NCBI RefSeq assembly: GCF_900143695.1
Contig: NZ_FRFE01000038.1
Location: 1 to 46,292, forward strand
DNA from: Desulfopila aestuarii DSM 18488
GTDB taxonomy: Bacteria > Desulfobacterota > Desulfobulbia > Desulfobulbales > Desulfocapsaceae
Direction: 5' to 3'
Length of the DNA: 46,292 nucleotides
Made by a program: the position numbers and the translations under genes
Notes under the pieces: generated by a model
The model's database searches: none
The model's input: the letters and a program-made list of their open reading frames with translations, nothing else
What the model was told of the DNA's origin: nothing
Shown: positions 17,319 through 25,985 of the stretch, piece by piece
How positions within the stretch are numbered: position 1 is the stretch's first letter
Layout: each line of letters begins with the position of its first letter

Positions 17319-18746
17319 ATGGACGAACGCAAGCAATCGCCCTCACTCCCGATTCTGCTCGTGGACGATGAAGCGACCACCCTGAGGGTGCATGAAATTG
17401 CCCTTTCCACCGCCGGTTACACCAATATCATCTCCTGCCAGGACTCCCGACAGGCTCTTAACCTGCTGCGAGAGGAAGAGGCCTGCGTCATCATCCTCGA
17501 CCTCAACATGCCCGGCATTTCAGGCCAGCAACTTCTTGATCATTTCGTCGCTGAATTTCCGGAAACCCCCGTCATCGTCATCACCAGTAATGATGATGTG
17601 AAAACAGTCGTGGAGTGCATGAAAAAGGGGGCGTTTGATTACCTGGTGAAGCCGGTAACACGCAGCAGACTGCAGAATATTGTTCGGCGGGCCATCGAAA
17701 TCCAGGAACTGCGGCAGGAAAATTCTCAGCTGAAAGAAAAAATCCTTAATCAGGGTCTTACGCGATCTGACGCATTTTCTAAGATTTTGACGAACAACAA
17801 AACGATGCTGGCGATCTTCCAGTACGTGGAATCAATAGCCATAAGCTCGCAACCGCTCCTTATTACCGGCGAAACCGGGGTTGGAAAAGAGCTTATGGCC
17901 AAAGCCGTCCATACGATCAGCAATCGTGAGGGTAACTGCGTCTTTGTCAATGTTGCCGGTATTGACGACAACGCCTTTTCCGACACCCTGTTCGGTCACG
18001 TCAGGGGCGCGTTCACCGGTGCAGAGAAGCAACGAGCGGGACTTGTCGAACGTGCCGGCCAGGGTACCCTGGTCCTCGATGAAATCGGTGATCTGTGTAA
18101 AGAGTCGCAAGTCAAGCTGTTGCGACTGCTCCAGGAGGGGGAATATTTTCCTCTCGGCGCCGATCTCCCCAAAGTCAATGAGGCAAGGATTGTCGTCTCC
18201 ACAAATATCGATCTCACCCGCGCCCAGCAGGAGGGAACATTCAGAAAAGACCTCTATTACCGGTTACGAGCACACCATATCGAGCTACCGCCCCTGCGCC
18301 AGAGAAAAGAGGATATCCACCTGCTGTTCGAACATTTCCTCAGTGAGGCCGCGCAGGCTTTGCAGAAACCGAAACCGCTCTACCCGGATCAGCTTATCGA
18401 TCTGCTCCTCCAGTATCATTTCCCTGGCAACATTCGCGAACTTCGGGCGATGGTTTTCGACGGGGTAGGCTCCGCCCGAAATAGAAGCCTCTCCATGGAT
18501 AGCTTTTATGCACACCTGGAACGGCATAAGACCGACACTCCGGCAACCGGAACCCAAAGCGAAAACCACCCCACCGACATACCTCTTTCCTTGAGTGGCC
18601 CGCTTCCCACCCTGAAGGAAGCAAGCGACCTCCTGATCAGGGAAGCGATGCTTCGCACAAATAACAACCAGTCGATGGCTGCCCGTCTTTTGGGGATTTC
18701 ACGTCAGACGCTCGCCAGAAATCTCAAGTCAATACAAACAGGCTAG
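17319..18746 (+). CDS. sigma-54-dependent response regulator (NtrC family), orphan
   Basis: 475 residues: receiver with acceptor D61 (VIILDLNMPG) and Lys in VKPV; AAA+ domain with Walker A (GETGVGKE), sigma-54 loop GAFTGA and Walker B (GTLVLDEIGD); and a C-terminal Fis-type helix-turn-helix (NNQSMAARLLGISRQTLARN, about 450-470). No histidine kinase is adjacent, so its partner must be elsewhere (the hybrid kinase at 5271 lacks its own output and is one candidate). About 220 bases downstream lies a good sigma-54 promoter candidate ahead of two tiny genes, which makes those likely targets. The start at 17319 lacks a clear ribosome site, but the receiver begins immediately after it. Confidence 0.92.
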   Translation: MDERKQSPSLPILLVDDEATTLRVHEIALSTAGYTNIISCQDSRQALNLLREEEACVIILDLNMPGISGQQLLDHFVAEFPETPVIVITSNDDVKTVVECMKKGAFDYLVKPVTRSRLQNIVRRAIEIQELRQENSQLKEKILNQGLTRSDAFSKILTNNKTMLAIFQYVESIAISSQPLLITGETGVGKELMAKAVHTISNREGNCVFVNVAGIDDNAFSDTLFGHVRGAFTGAEKQRAGLVERAGQGTLVLDEIGDLCKESQVKLLRLLQEGEYFPLGADLPKVNEARIVVSTNIDLTRAQQEGTFRKDLYYRLRAHHIELPPLRQRKEDIHLLFEHFLSEAAQALQKPKPLYPDQLIDLLLQYHFPGNIRELRAMVFDGVGSARNRSLSMDSFYAHLERHKTDTPATGTQSENHPTDIPLSLSGPLPTLKEASDLLIREAMLRTNNNQSMAARLLGISRQTLARNLKSIQTG

Positions 18747-19084
18747 GGGTGGCACGCTGAAGGATTGAGCAGCGCCTTCAGGGGTGTTACATTCTGTACC
18801 AGTGCCCATTTTTTACCACATCCACTCATCTTCTTGAAATAAAATGTCATTTAGGTAGTTCCCCTCCTTTTCTCCTGGAATGGTGCGACTATTTGCACCA
18901 CCCGCCATCCTTCTTGGATAATGCTTTATATTGCTCATAATCAGCTAGTTACCAATATCTCTCGAAATGGCATAGATCTGGCTATCTATAAGGCAAGAGG
19001 TTCAAGAGCATATGTCTAAAAGCAACTGGAAATGGATAATGGCTAAACAACGGCTCTGAAAGCTCAGGTAAGGAGGCAACGCTT
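18747..19084. other. intergenic region with candidate sigma-54 promoter
   Basis: Nothing coded was found in these 338 bases. The only signal is the TGGC...TGGC element at 18968 and the strong ribosome site (AAGGAGG, about 19070-19076) for the small gene that follows. Confidence 0.5.
18968..18983 (+). promoter_or_regulatory. candidate sigma-54 promoter of the small-gene pair
   Basis: TGGCATAGATCTGGCT keeps the invariant GG and GC with exactly ten bases between them and differs from the TTGC consensus by one base. It lies about 100 bases before the first small gene and just downstream of a sigma-54 activator gene. Confidence 0.5.
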
Positions 19085-19255
19085 ATGTACAACGAAAAAC
19101 GTTCAGAAGTATCCCTCAAACCCTATTGCAACTTTTTTCCGGCATATCTGGACTGGCAGTATAGCGATCGAGACACGGCAAAACCGAACCCCTGCCAGTC
19201 GTGTCAGCGCAATTCATGCTTTAACGATGCGCAATGCGGGACTGTGAAGGCGTAA
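19085..19255 (+). CDS. small cysteine-rich protein (56 aa), unknown function
   Basis: A 56-residue frame from ATG 19085 with a very strong ribosome site (AAGGAGG eight to nine bases upstream). The C-terminal half carries a compact Cys cluster, C-x2-C-x4-C-x5-C (PCQSCQ...SCFNDAQC), plus one earlier Cys, a pattern fit for zinc or an Fe-S cluster. The N-terminal half is aromatic-rich (YCNFFPAYLDWQY). No signal peptide, so cytoplasmic. It lies 25 bases before a second small gene with its own ribosome site, and both follow a candidate sigma-54 promoter. I do not recognise the family; the strong translation signal and the neighbouring gene make it likely real. Confidence 0.65.
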   Translation: MYNEKRSEVSLKPYCNFFPAYLDWQYSDRDTAKPNPCQSCQRNSCFNDAQCGTVKA

Positions 19256-19280
19256 GATTCCACCAGTGAGAGAGGATGAT

Positions 19281-19466
19281 ATGAAAAACATGATGCGGAG
19301 ATTTCCATCCCCTATAGACAGAAACGGAGACGGAACATACGTATACAAAACCAGTGAACAATATCAGTCAGCTGCAAACAAATATATAGAGGAGTCTGGC
19401 CTCTCCCCGGATGAAATCCGGGGCGCCTACCTCAAAATTCTCGATCATGTCGGCAACTGCGCTTGA
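19281..19466 (+). CDS. small protein (61 aa), unknown function
   Basis: A 61-residue frame from ATG 19281, preferred over the in-frame GTG 19266 because GAGAGGAT sits just before it as ribosome site. Content: basic start (MKNMMRRFPSP), a polar middle with DRNGDG, and a helix near the end (SPDEIRGAYLKILDHVG) with a single Cys as penultimate residue. It follows the 56-residue gene by 25 bases and is followed by a strong terminator about 100 bases later, so the two form a short transcription unit. No family recognised. The DxNxDG stretch resembles a calcium loop but is isolated and should not be over-read. Confidence 0.6.
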   Translation: MKNMMRRFPSPIDRNGDGTYVYKTSEQYQSAANKYIEESGLSPDEIRGAYLKILDHVGNCA

Positions 19467-19563
19467 AAGGCAGTGATATTTACTGTGGGCAGAAAGGTCA
19501 GGTTTTCAATCATGACGATCTGCCTCAGGGTGGATTCTGATCTCTGGTACTACATGACGAAAG

Positions 19564-19600
19564 GGCCAACTCATTGGAACACAATGAGTTGGCCCATTTC
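19564..19600. terminator. bidirectional terminator between small genes and Fe-S subunit gene
   Basis: GGGCCAACTCATTG (19564-19577), loop GAACA, then CAATGAGTTGGCCC (19583-19596), a perfect 14-bp stem. ATTT follows on the plus strand and CTTTC on the minus strand. It lies between converging genes and fits both. Confidence 0.85.
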
Positions 19601-19665
19601 GGTTTTGGGGTAACGAAAGAAAAGGCGCGAGATTTTAGAGCGTCCCGCGCTGGGTGGGTACTCGC

Positions 19666-20163
19666 TTAATCGCAATCCCCCCGTCCCAGTCTCTTTTGCC
19701 GTTGTTGTGATACTGTTTGCTGATCGCCGAAATAAATGCAGTGCGCCAGACAAACATTATCAGCGCAGGCTGGTACCAGACCGTTATCTACTCGGTTATG
19801 ACAAAGGTTGCATTTACGGGCAACCTGGTTTTTCTCATCAAAGGCAATTGCATCATAGGGGCAGGCGCTCAGGCAGGCCTGGCAACCACTGCATTGGGCG
19901 TCATCGAGAATGACGATGCCATCTTCTCTTTGGTGTATTGCACTTTCAGGACAACCATCAACGCAGGGTGCATCTTCACAATGGCGACACAAGTTGACCT
20001 TATAACTAAACTGCGGCAGTCCACGGTCATCATCTTGTGAATGTTCAGAAATATATATCAGCTGAACACCGGTTGCTGTACCAAATTCCTGTTTGCATGC
20101 TACCTCACAGGTTCGGCACCCCCAACAGGCCTCATGGTCTATAACCAGTTCATATGGTTTCAT
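19666..20163 (-). CDS. four-cluster ferredoxin-type electron-transfer subunit of a molybdopterin oxidoreductase
   Basis: 165 residues with four Cys groups typical of DmsB/HybA-like subunits: CWGCRTCEVAC, CRHCEDAPCVDGC, CSGCQACLSAC, and a last group spread over CNLC...CADN...C. It should carry up to four [4Fe-4S] clusters and pass electrons between the molybdenum subunit and a soluble or membrane donor. Its start overlaps the stop of the large subunit by one base (TAATG), so translation is coupled. No signal peptide, and no membrane anchor gene follows; the complex is probably cytoplasmic. The partner for electrons is unknown. Confidence 0.9.
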   Translation of the reverse strand: MKPYELVIDHEACWGCRTCEVACKQEFGTATGVQLIYISEHSQDDDRGLPQFSYKVNLCRHCEDAPCVDGCPESAIHQREDGIVILDDAQCSGCQACLSACPYDAIAFDEKNQVARKCNLCHNRVDNGLVPACADNVCLAHCIYFGDQQTVSQQRQKRLGRGDCD

Positions 20164-22316
20164 TATTTATCCTCCTTCTCTGGATAAATCCGACACAGCA
20201 GCGAACGGATATGGGTAGCGCCCATTGCTGGATCACAGTTTTCATATCCATTGTCGATCAACAGGTTGACATTGGATCTCTTCCAGCCATGTCCCGTGTC
20301 TTTCTCTTCCGGGAACCACCAGCCGTGTTCGGCAGACACTACGTCGCGTTCCAGCCCTTTGAAAAATTTGGCCCGTTGTCTGATTTTGCCACGTTTTGAT
20401 TCAATCACCACCCATTGTCCCTCAGTGATTCCCTCTTTGGCCGCGGTATCGGGATGGATTTCAACCACCGGATCGTCATGCAGTTCACGCATCCATGAAA
20501 GCTGCCGGTTTTCGGTGTGGAAAAAGCCAGGTTGCCGCCGTCCTGTAATCAGGGTGTATGGGTACTGTTTCAATCGTTCCGGGGTGCTGACCGGGCTCTC
20601 CGGCGGTTCGTTGTACTGTGGCAAAGGGTCATAACCCCATTTTTCAAGAAGCGTTGAATAGAGCTCGAATTTTCTGGTTGGCGTTGAAAAGCCCTTCTCA
20701 AGGTACTTGCGGTAGGACACTTCTCCACGGATATAATCCATTTCCTTGAAATCCTTGAAGGTGATGCCCATTGGTTCAAGGATGTAATCGAGCCCTCCGT
20801 CAAAGGTTTCCCACCAGTCATCACCCTGACCGACTCTGTGCGCTAAGTCGTTCAGCATTTCATGGTCAGGTCGACATTCACCCACCTCGATAACCTTGCG
20901 CCGTGGCAGGATATATCCATGCCGTTTCCAATAATCCCCAATATAATCCATTTCCAGCCAGGTTGCGGAGGGCAGCACGATGTCGGCATACTCGGCAGTT
21001 GGGGTCAGGAAGAAATCGGATACCACCAGAAAATCGATCTTGTTCAGGGCCTCACGTATTTCAGCACCATTCGCTCTACTCAAGACCGGATTGGAACTGA
21101 TTAAAAAGATCATCTTGACCGGATAGGGCTCTTCTGTAATAACAGCATCCCAGACACACTTGGGATTGATGATGGAAAATTTACTGGCCAGGCGAAAACG
21201 TTCGCCACCAAGACGCTTGGCAGCCTGTTCCGGTGGCAATCTCTTGTGAGCACCAAAATCACTGACCTGCCGGATATTCGGAGTTTTAAAAAGAACCTGA
21301 CCTCCGGGAACATCTATATTGCCGGTAATAGCCATGAGCGCCATCAAGGCCCGGTCATTGTCAGCACAGTTCACCTGCTGTTCTATGGCCACACCCCACT
21401 GGATTCCAGCCGGTTTGGTGGTGGCATAGAGACGCGCTGCAGCCGCAATTTGTTCGGCTGGCACATTGGTTATTTGCTCTACCCGCTCCAGAGGATACTG
21501 TTTGACTCGCTCGACAAAAGGCTCCCAGCCATGAACGTGGTTGGCAATGAATTCCTTATCGTACAGTCCTTCACTCACGATTACATTGGCCATGCCTAGG
21601 GCAAGTGCGGTGTCAGTTCCAGGCCGCAATTGCAGCCAGATATCAGCCCGGGATGCCATACGGGTCATTCGTGGATCGACCACAATGAGTTTTGCACCTC
21701 TATCCAGGCTCACTGAAAAGGGTTCGCCCTTGTATTCGTCCGGGTTACTGATGACGACATTATTTCCCCAGACAATAATGCACTTGGGATGGTTTTCGTA
21801 ATCGACGATGGGATTGGATCCGCAGGTGATAATACTGGTGGCAAGGCGCGGGCCATAACAGAAATGCCCGGCAGTCAGTACGTTTGGAGTTCCGAGCAAA
21901 TTGGAAAAACGGTAGATAACACTCTCGTTTTCCCGACCGGTGCCGTAACCCATGACAATGGATTCCGCACCAAAATTCTCTTTATAACCGAGCATTTTCT
22001 CGGCAATGGTATCCATTGCAACTTCCCAGGAAATGCGTTCCCACTTGCCACTGCCTTTAGGTCCAACGCGCCGAACGGGATAATGAAGACGGTCCGGGTG
22101 ATAGGCAAGTTGCAGTGATGCAAAACCTTTCGGGCACAGGGTTCCATGGTTGATCGGGCAATCTGGGTCGCCAGCAATCTTTACCGCTTTTCCATGTTTG
22201 GTGTAGACCAATACGCCACAACCACCATGACACATACGACAATGACTCTTTACCATTGAATCATAGCCGTATACCTCCATTTCCTTTTCAACATTTGAAA
22301 ACGTAAATTGCTTCAT
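20163..22316 (-). CDS. molybdopterin (bis-MGD) oxidoreductase, catalytic subunit, DMSO reductase superfamily
   Basis: 717 residues. A [4Fe-4S] motif lies at C26-x2-C29-x3-C33...C61 (CRMCHGGC, then LCPKG), followed by the usual cofactor-binding segments and a C-terminal dinucleotide domain (about 590-717). Cys153 in GHFCYGPR sits where the family ligates Mo or W, as in formate dehydrogenase, periplasmic nitrate and polysulfide/thiosulfate reductases. There is no twin-arginine signal, so it acts in the cytoplasm. From memory, stretches such as YDKEFIANHV and the C-terminal YDPLP region recall the acetylene hydratase-like branch, but this does not fix the substrate. It forms an operon with the Fe-S subunit; a MoaE gene for cofactor synthesis lies 6 kb away. 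Start at 22316 fits the family start; the ribosome site is weak. Confidence 0.9.
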   Translation of the reverse strand: MKQFTFSNVEKEMEVYGYDSMVKSHCRMCHGGCGVLVYTKHGKAVKIAGDPDCPINHGTLCPKGFASLQLAYHPDRLHYPVRRVGPKGSGKWERISWEVAMDTIAEKMLGYKENFGAESIVMGYGTGRENESVIYRFSNLLGTPNVLTAGHFCYGPRLATSIITCGSNPIVDYENHPKCIIVWGNNVVISNPDEYKGEPFSVSLDRGAKLIVVDPRMTRMASRADIWLQLRPGTDTALALGMANVIVSEGLYDKEFIANHVHGWEPFVERVKQYPLERVEQITNVPAEQIAAAARLYATTKPAGIQWGVAIEQQVNCADNDRALMALMAITGNIDVPGGQVLFKTPNIRQVSDFGAHKRLPPEQAAKRLGGERFRLASKFSIINPKCVWDAVITEEPYPVKMIFLISSNPVLSRANGAEIREALNKIDFLVVSDFFLTPTAEYADIVLPSATWLEMDYIGDYWKRHGYILPRRKVIEVGECRPDHEMLNDLAHRVGQGDDWWETFDGGLDYILEPMGITFKDFKEMDYIRGEVSYRKYLEKGFSTPTRKFELYSTLLEKWGYDPLPQYNEPPESPVSTPERLKQYPYTLITGRRQPGFFHTENRQLSWMRELHDDPVVEIHPDTAAKEGITEGQWVVIESKRGKIRQRAKFFKGLERDVVSAEHGWWFPEEKDTGHGWKRSNVNLLIDNGYENCDPAMGATHIRSLLCRIYPEKEDK

Positions 22317-22741
22317 TGGCTACTCCAGTGCTACAGAATCCTGCATGTCATTGAATGTTAGATCCATCTCGGTATCTCTAATCTTATCAAGTGATTATGA
22401 TAGAGGTGGAGATGTGTTGTCCTCAGTGATTATTGGAACTATATCATTCACTGTGCTGAAATTATTACCATTATGATTTAATAATTTCATTAACTTATTC
22501 ACGCTTTTTCCAGAGACATACCGCTTCGCTTTGCAGAAATAGCGTCGAGATGAGAAAGGTGCCGGACGACCAAAAGGAGCAGTTCTCTGTTTTTTGGAGG
22601 GCTGCTTCTTTCAGTATGAATGATGTAACCAGGGGGCAATGAATGCGTTGTTCTTATATCAGCGGTTGGAGCCTCTCGCAAAATGGCCTTCTTGGTATCT
22701 CGCGGGCTCGCTCATCGGCCCATACAAGCATTGAGGGAAAC
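22317..22741. other. divergent intergenic region with a repeat half-copy
   Basis: 425 bases between the divergent oxidoreductase and PilZ genes. The AT-rich part (about 22370-22500) should hold the oxidoreductase promoter; no operator was identified. The plus-strand frame of the PilZ gene is open upstream to 22643, but those residues do not belong to the domain. Confidence 0.4.
22669..22700 (+). repeat. partial copy of the GAGCC...GCAAAATGG repeat end
   Basis: GAGCCTCTCGCAAAATGGCC resembles the left ends of the repeats at 27544 and 29046. The other end was not found, so this is at most a decayed half-copy. Confidence 0.4.
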
Positions 22742-23152
22742 ATGAATCATAAGCGGATACATCTCAGGGTACCTGTAATCGGAGAAGCCTCACTCTCCTG
22801 CGGAGATGGCGTGGTTATCCAGACCAGAACCCGCGATATCAGTGCAGGCGGACTACGTATTACCGATCCGACATTTTTCCCTGAAAGAGACATGGAATAC
22901 GAGGTGGAAGTCTGCACCAGCCGGCGTGGAAGGCTGCGATTTAAAGGGCTACCTGTTTATCAATTAAGAGATGGAATCGGAATGAAAATCCTCAATATCG
23001 ACAGCACGAATCTCCGAACAATCTATCATCTGGTAAATGATTTTCTGGCAACCGAAGAGTTCATCACCCATATTGTTTATTATAATATACTGGGGGATTG
23101 GTTTCTCGATGATGACGGAAAAGTGCTCGATGTGAGCTTTGAAGAGCAATAA
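22742..23152 (+). CDS. PilZ-domain protein (c-di-GMP receptor type)
   Basis: 136 residues from ATG 22742, which has GAGGG just upstream; the longer frame from 22643 adds residues outside the domain. Both halves of the PilZ c-di-GMP motif are present: R-x3-R in KRIHLRVP at the start and D-x-S-x-x-G in DISAGG about 30 residues later. PilZ proteins bind cyclic di-GMP and change conformation to act on motility, surface polysaccharide or transcription partners. The domain fills nearly the whole protein, so it is a stand-alone adaptor with an unknown partner. It is convergent with the STAS-like gene downstream, 29 bases apart. Confidence 0.8.
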   Translation: MNHKRIHLRVPVIGEASLSCGDGVVIQTRTRDISAGGLRITDPTFFPERDMEYEVEVCTSRRGRLRFKGLPVYQLRDGIGMKILNIDSTNLRTIYHLVNDFLATEEFITHIVYYNILGDWFLDDDGKVLDVSFEEQ

Positions 23153-23181
23153 CATCAGCCCTATTTTTAACCTTTTATTCG

Positions 23182-23613
23182 TCAGTTGCCGGAAGTTATC
23201 CTGCCTGTTGATTGAGTACCGTCGGGAGGCGTAATGCCCAACCAGTTATAGGCTTTCTCAATATCGGTAAAGAGATCCACCGAAAGATTGTTTGCTTTGG
23301 CTATCTCCATGCCCGGCCGGTATGAGCTGATAAAGGGCGGACTGCCGACATATGCGATCATGAGTTCCTGACCGCCGGTCGAAAGATGACAGAGGTAATG
23401 ATCGAGAGATTCGAATGCATAGATGATTCTCTCAATTGCCGCAGGAATTTTCGACAGTGAACGGAAATCGACAAGGACCTTTGATACATCATGATAACTG
23501 GAGGTTATAAGCAACTGCTGAAAGGTCTTGATCGCCGCTTCTAATTCAAAGGCTCCAGTGATCACCAGTTCCAGGAATTCGTCATGCCGGTTGATATGCA
23601 CATCTAAGGACAT
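23182..23613 (-). CDS. STAS/SpoIIAA-like protein
   Basis: 143 residues from the ATG at 23613, preferred to 23685 because AGGTGAG stands just before it. The pattern of a short strand, a helix, and the segment KVLVDFRSLSKIP followed by a long helix resembles anti-anti-sigma/STAS folds (SpoIIAA-like), in which a central strand ends at a regulated residue. The expected Asp-Ser phosphorylation motif is replaced by VDFRSL, so phospho-control is uncertain. The tail (about 120-143) is disordered in look. Neighbours are a PilZ gene (convergent) and a divergent ferredoxin-nitroreductase gene. Family call is moderate; function unknown. Confidence 0.55.
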   Translation of the reverse strand: MSLDVHINRHDEFLELVITGAFELEAAIKTFQQLLITSSYHDVSKVLVDFRSLSKIPAAIERIIYAFESLDHYLCHLSTGGQELMIAYVGSPPFISSYRPGMEIAKANNLSVDLFTDIEKAYNWLGITPPDGTQSTGRITSGN

Positions 23614-23814
23614 GTTCTCACCTGTTTCGGTTTGGTCGTTTATGGATAACAATCGATCCAATATTGGCCTGACCTGGATTTGCATCAGTCCGAACAGAGA
23701 TGTTCATTTCGACTCCTCCTTTCTTTTTTTACCACAATGGTGTTATTGATACTAAAAAATTTTCCGTGCAATTATAGACGGTGAATTTCTTAGCAATCAA
23801 TTCGGGAGAAAAGC

Positions 23815-24651
23815 ATGGCCTTACAGTTTCAGGTAGATGAAGACGTATGTGTCGGTTGCGGCGAGTGCGCGAATGTCTGTCCATTCCAGCTTATCGAAAT
23901 GAAGGGCGATATCCCGGCAATTTCGGAGAGCAACGAGCTCAGCTGCGTTCAGTGTCAGCATTGTTTTGCTGTCTGCAGTACTGGTGCTCTGAGCATTCTG
24001 GGACTTGATCCCTCAGATTCGATTACGATTAACGGCAGTTCCGTCGAACCATTACAGCTGTCGACGCTTATGAAGGGGCGGCGTTCAGTTCGTTTGTATA
24101 AAAAAGAACCCGTGGCCCGGCAGGATCTCGATTTGCTCTTGGAAACAATCAGCTATGCGCCAACCGGCGTCAATAACAGACAGGTCCATTTCACAATGAT
24201 CGATAATCCCGAAGTGATGGAGAGATTGCGTGAAAGGACGTATGAAAAACTCAACACAATTCATAGCACCAATGCATACCCGCCCGGTATGGACTATTTT
24301 AAGCAATATATCGCGGATGCCATTGAAAATAATAGGGACACGATCTTTCGTGGTGCCCCGCATATGCTGATTGCCTCATCGCCAAAGACCAGTCCGAGCC
24401 CCGAGGTCGATTGCCATATCGCGTTGACCTATTTTGAGCTGCTGGCGGCGAGCATGGGACTGGGAACAGTGTGGTGCGGTTTGGGCAAGGGTGTCCTGAC
24501 CATGCTCATACCAGAGCTGTTACGAGAGCTGGGAATACCCGAAACACACCTGGTCGGCTATGTGATGATGTTTGGCAAACCCGACGTTACCTATCATCGA
24601 ACCGTTCAGCGCAGCAGCATGAGCGTGAACCGGGTTCAGAAGATCGGCTGA
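23815..24651 (+). CDS. ferredoxin-nitroreductase fusion protein
   Basis: 278 residues. The N-terminal 65 residues carry two [4Fe-4S] motifs (CVGCGECANVCP and CVQCQHCFAVC). The rest is a nitroreductase-like flavin domain that opens with the RRSVRLY motif near 90-97, where Arg and Ser contact FMN in the family. Fusions of this kind are common in strict anaerobes and take electrons from ferredoxin to reduce an unknown acceptor; the FMN is bound at a dimer interface. The start has a GGGAGAAA ribosome site. It is a single gene; the next gene downstream is convergent and unrelated. The natural substrate is unknown. Confidence 0.88.
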   Translation: MALQFQVDEDVCVGCGECANVCPFQLIEMKGDIPAISESNELSCVQCQHCFAVCSTGALSILGLDPSDSITINGSSVEPLQLSTLMKGRRSVRLYKKEPVARQDLDLLLETISYAPTGVNNRQVHFTMIDNPEVMERLRERTYEKLNTIHSTNAYPPGMDYFKQYIADAIENNRDTIFRGAPHMLIASSPKTSPSPEVDCHIALTYFELLAASMGLGTVWCGLGKGVLTMLIPELLRELGIPETHLVGYVMMFGKPDVTYHRTVQRSSMSVNRVQKIG

Positions 24652-24748
24652 AAGCCACCTGGCCGGAGCAGATAGAACTCCGCTTCGGCCATATTGTTCG
24701 GTTATTTGGAGGTGCTTGGTGGTTATTGGCCACTTTCGTGTTATGAAC

Positions 24749-25765
24749 TCAGCCATGAGACGCATGACGAAGATGAAGCACCCACCGCAAAAACTGTGCA
24801 TAAACCCGCCAAACATCTTCACCATACCCACCAGCCATCAGAAAGACTGACGGGATATTACGCTCCATAAGCCAGGTATACAGGAGTTGGTCACGCGCAA
24901 ACATCTGTTCCAGAGAGAGCTTGAGGCGAGAGGCTGAAGGGAGTTCATCGTTCTCATACGGATCGGCCCCGCAGACGACAATGGCCAGATCGGCGCTGGC
25001 GTTCTCTGCCAATTTGTTAAGCCCCTTTTGCAGTCTTTCGATATAGTACCCTTCTTCGCCGCTTTCGATCGGGATATCTATATCACTTGGGATAAAAGAC
25101 AGATTAGCGTTGCCGTCCGCGAAAACTGCAGGTTCGTCAAGAGGCCAGCCACTTGCCATATGCACACTCAGGGTTCGTATGGAACTGTCACCAGCGGTGA
25201 GTGCAGCCGTGCCATCCCCTTTATGGGCATCGACATCAATCACCCAGACGCGATCAACTTTTTTCTCATGTTGGAGTTTACGGGCAGCGATGACGATATC
25301 GTTCATCATGCAGAATCCTTTGCCAAAATCATGCTGTGCGTGGTGGGCTCCGCCGGTAAAGGAAAAACAGAAGCCATGATCCAGGGCAAGCCGTGCAGCC
25401 TGGATTGAACCTGCTGCCTTGGTCAAGAGGCGCTCGAAGAGGTCTGTAAGCGGCCGTGTCGCTGTTTCCGGCGCATAACGATAGTATTTGCCCTCGGCAT
25501 CGATCAGCTCGAAGGTTGAAATAATCTCCTGTTCTAGACCGTCCGAGTAGAGCCGGTTCACATAGTTGGCTGAGTGGACCCGCAAGAGGTCTTCTCTTGA
25601 AATGGTCTCGACGATGCGGTCGTGATGCCAGTGCTCCCGAAGAGGAAGAAGTTTTGGATCATCAAGCAGTGCCTTGAATGTTTTTATGGAGCGGCTATCC
25701 TTTACGGGAATCTGGATGCCGAATTCGATGAGGCTGGCAGGGATGCGTTGGTCGTAAAGAATCAT
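24749..25765 (-). CDS. histone deacetylase-family protein (AcuC/acetylpolyamine amidohydrolase type)
   Basis: 338 residues from ATG 25765, preceded by TGAGGT; the frame also opens at a TTG 25780. The zinc-site residues are visible: Asp and His in VIDVDAHKGDGT, and Asp in CGADPYENDE. The His pair GGAHHAQ and the GGY loop that supplies the catalytic Tyr are present too. Such bacterial enzymes remove acetyl groups from small amines, polyamines or proteins (for example acetyl-CoA synthetase control by AcuC). It lies downstream of, and on the same strand as, a KamA-like aminomutase, 220 bases apart, so a shared role in acetylated lysine- or amine-type molecules is possible but unproven. Confidence 0.88.
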   Translation of the reverse strand: MILYDQRIPASLIEFGIQIPVKDSRSIKTFKALLDDPKLLPLREHWHHDRIVETISREDLLRVHSANYVNRLYSDGLEQEIISTFELIDAEGKYYRYAPETATRPLTDLFERLLTKAAGSIQAARLALDHGFCFSFTGGAHHAQHDFGKGFCMMNDIVIAARKLQHEKKVDRVWVIDVDAHKGDGTAALTAGDSSIRTLSVHMASGWPLDEPAVFADGNANLSFIPSDIDIPIESGEEGYYIERLQKGLNKLAENASADLAIVVCGADPYENDELPSASRLKLSLEQMFARDQLLYTWLMERNIPSVFLMAGGYGEDVWRVYAQFLRWVLHLRHASHG

Positions 25766-25920
25766 GGTAAGTAACCTCAACTAAGCGGAAAGAGATGTTT
25801 GAGAGGTGCATGGTGGTGCTGTTGGGAGCCCTGCTTTGCTGGCACCATGGTAAATTCCGGGTAGAACAGTTCCTGTAACTGTGAATCATTCCCATTGATA
25901 ATAAGGTAAGGCAGTATGAG

Positions 25921-25946
25921 ATTTTAGGTAGTTTTCATCCTAAAAT
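25921..25946. terminator. weak AT-rich inverted repeat after the KamA-like gene
   Basis: ATTTTAGG (25921-25928) pairs with CCTAAAAT (25939-25946) around a 10-base loop, about 40 bases beyond the KamA-like stop on the minus strand. There is no T-run; it is a weak terminator or chance. Confidence 0.3.
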
Positions 25947-25985
25947 TGCCTCTGGATTGCTTTTCAAGCAAACAACAACTGCTGG

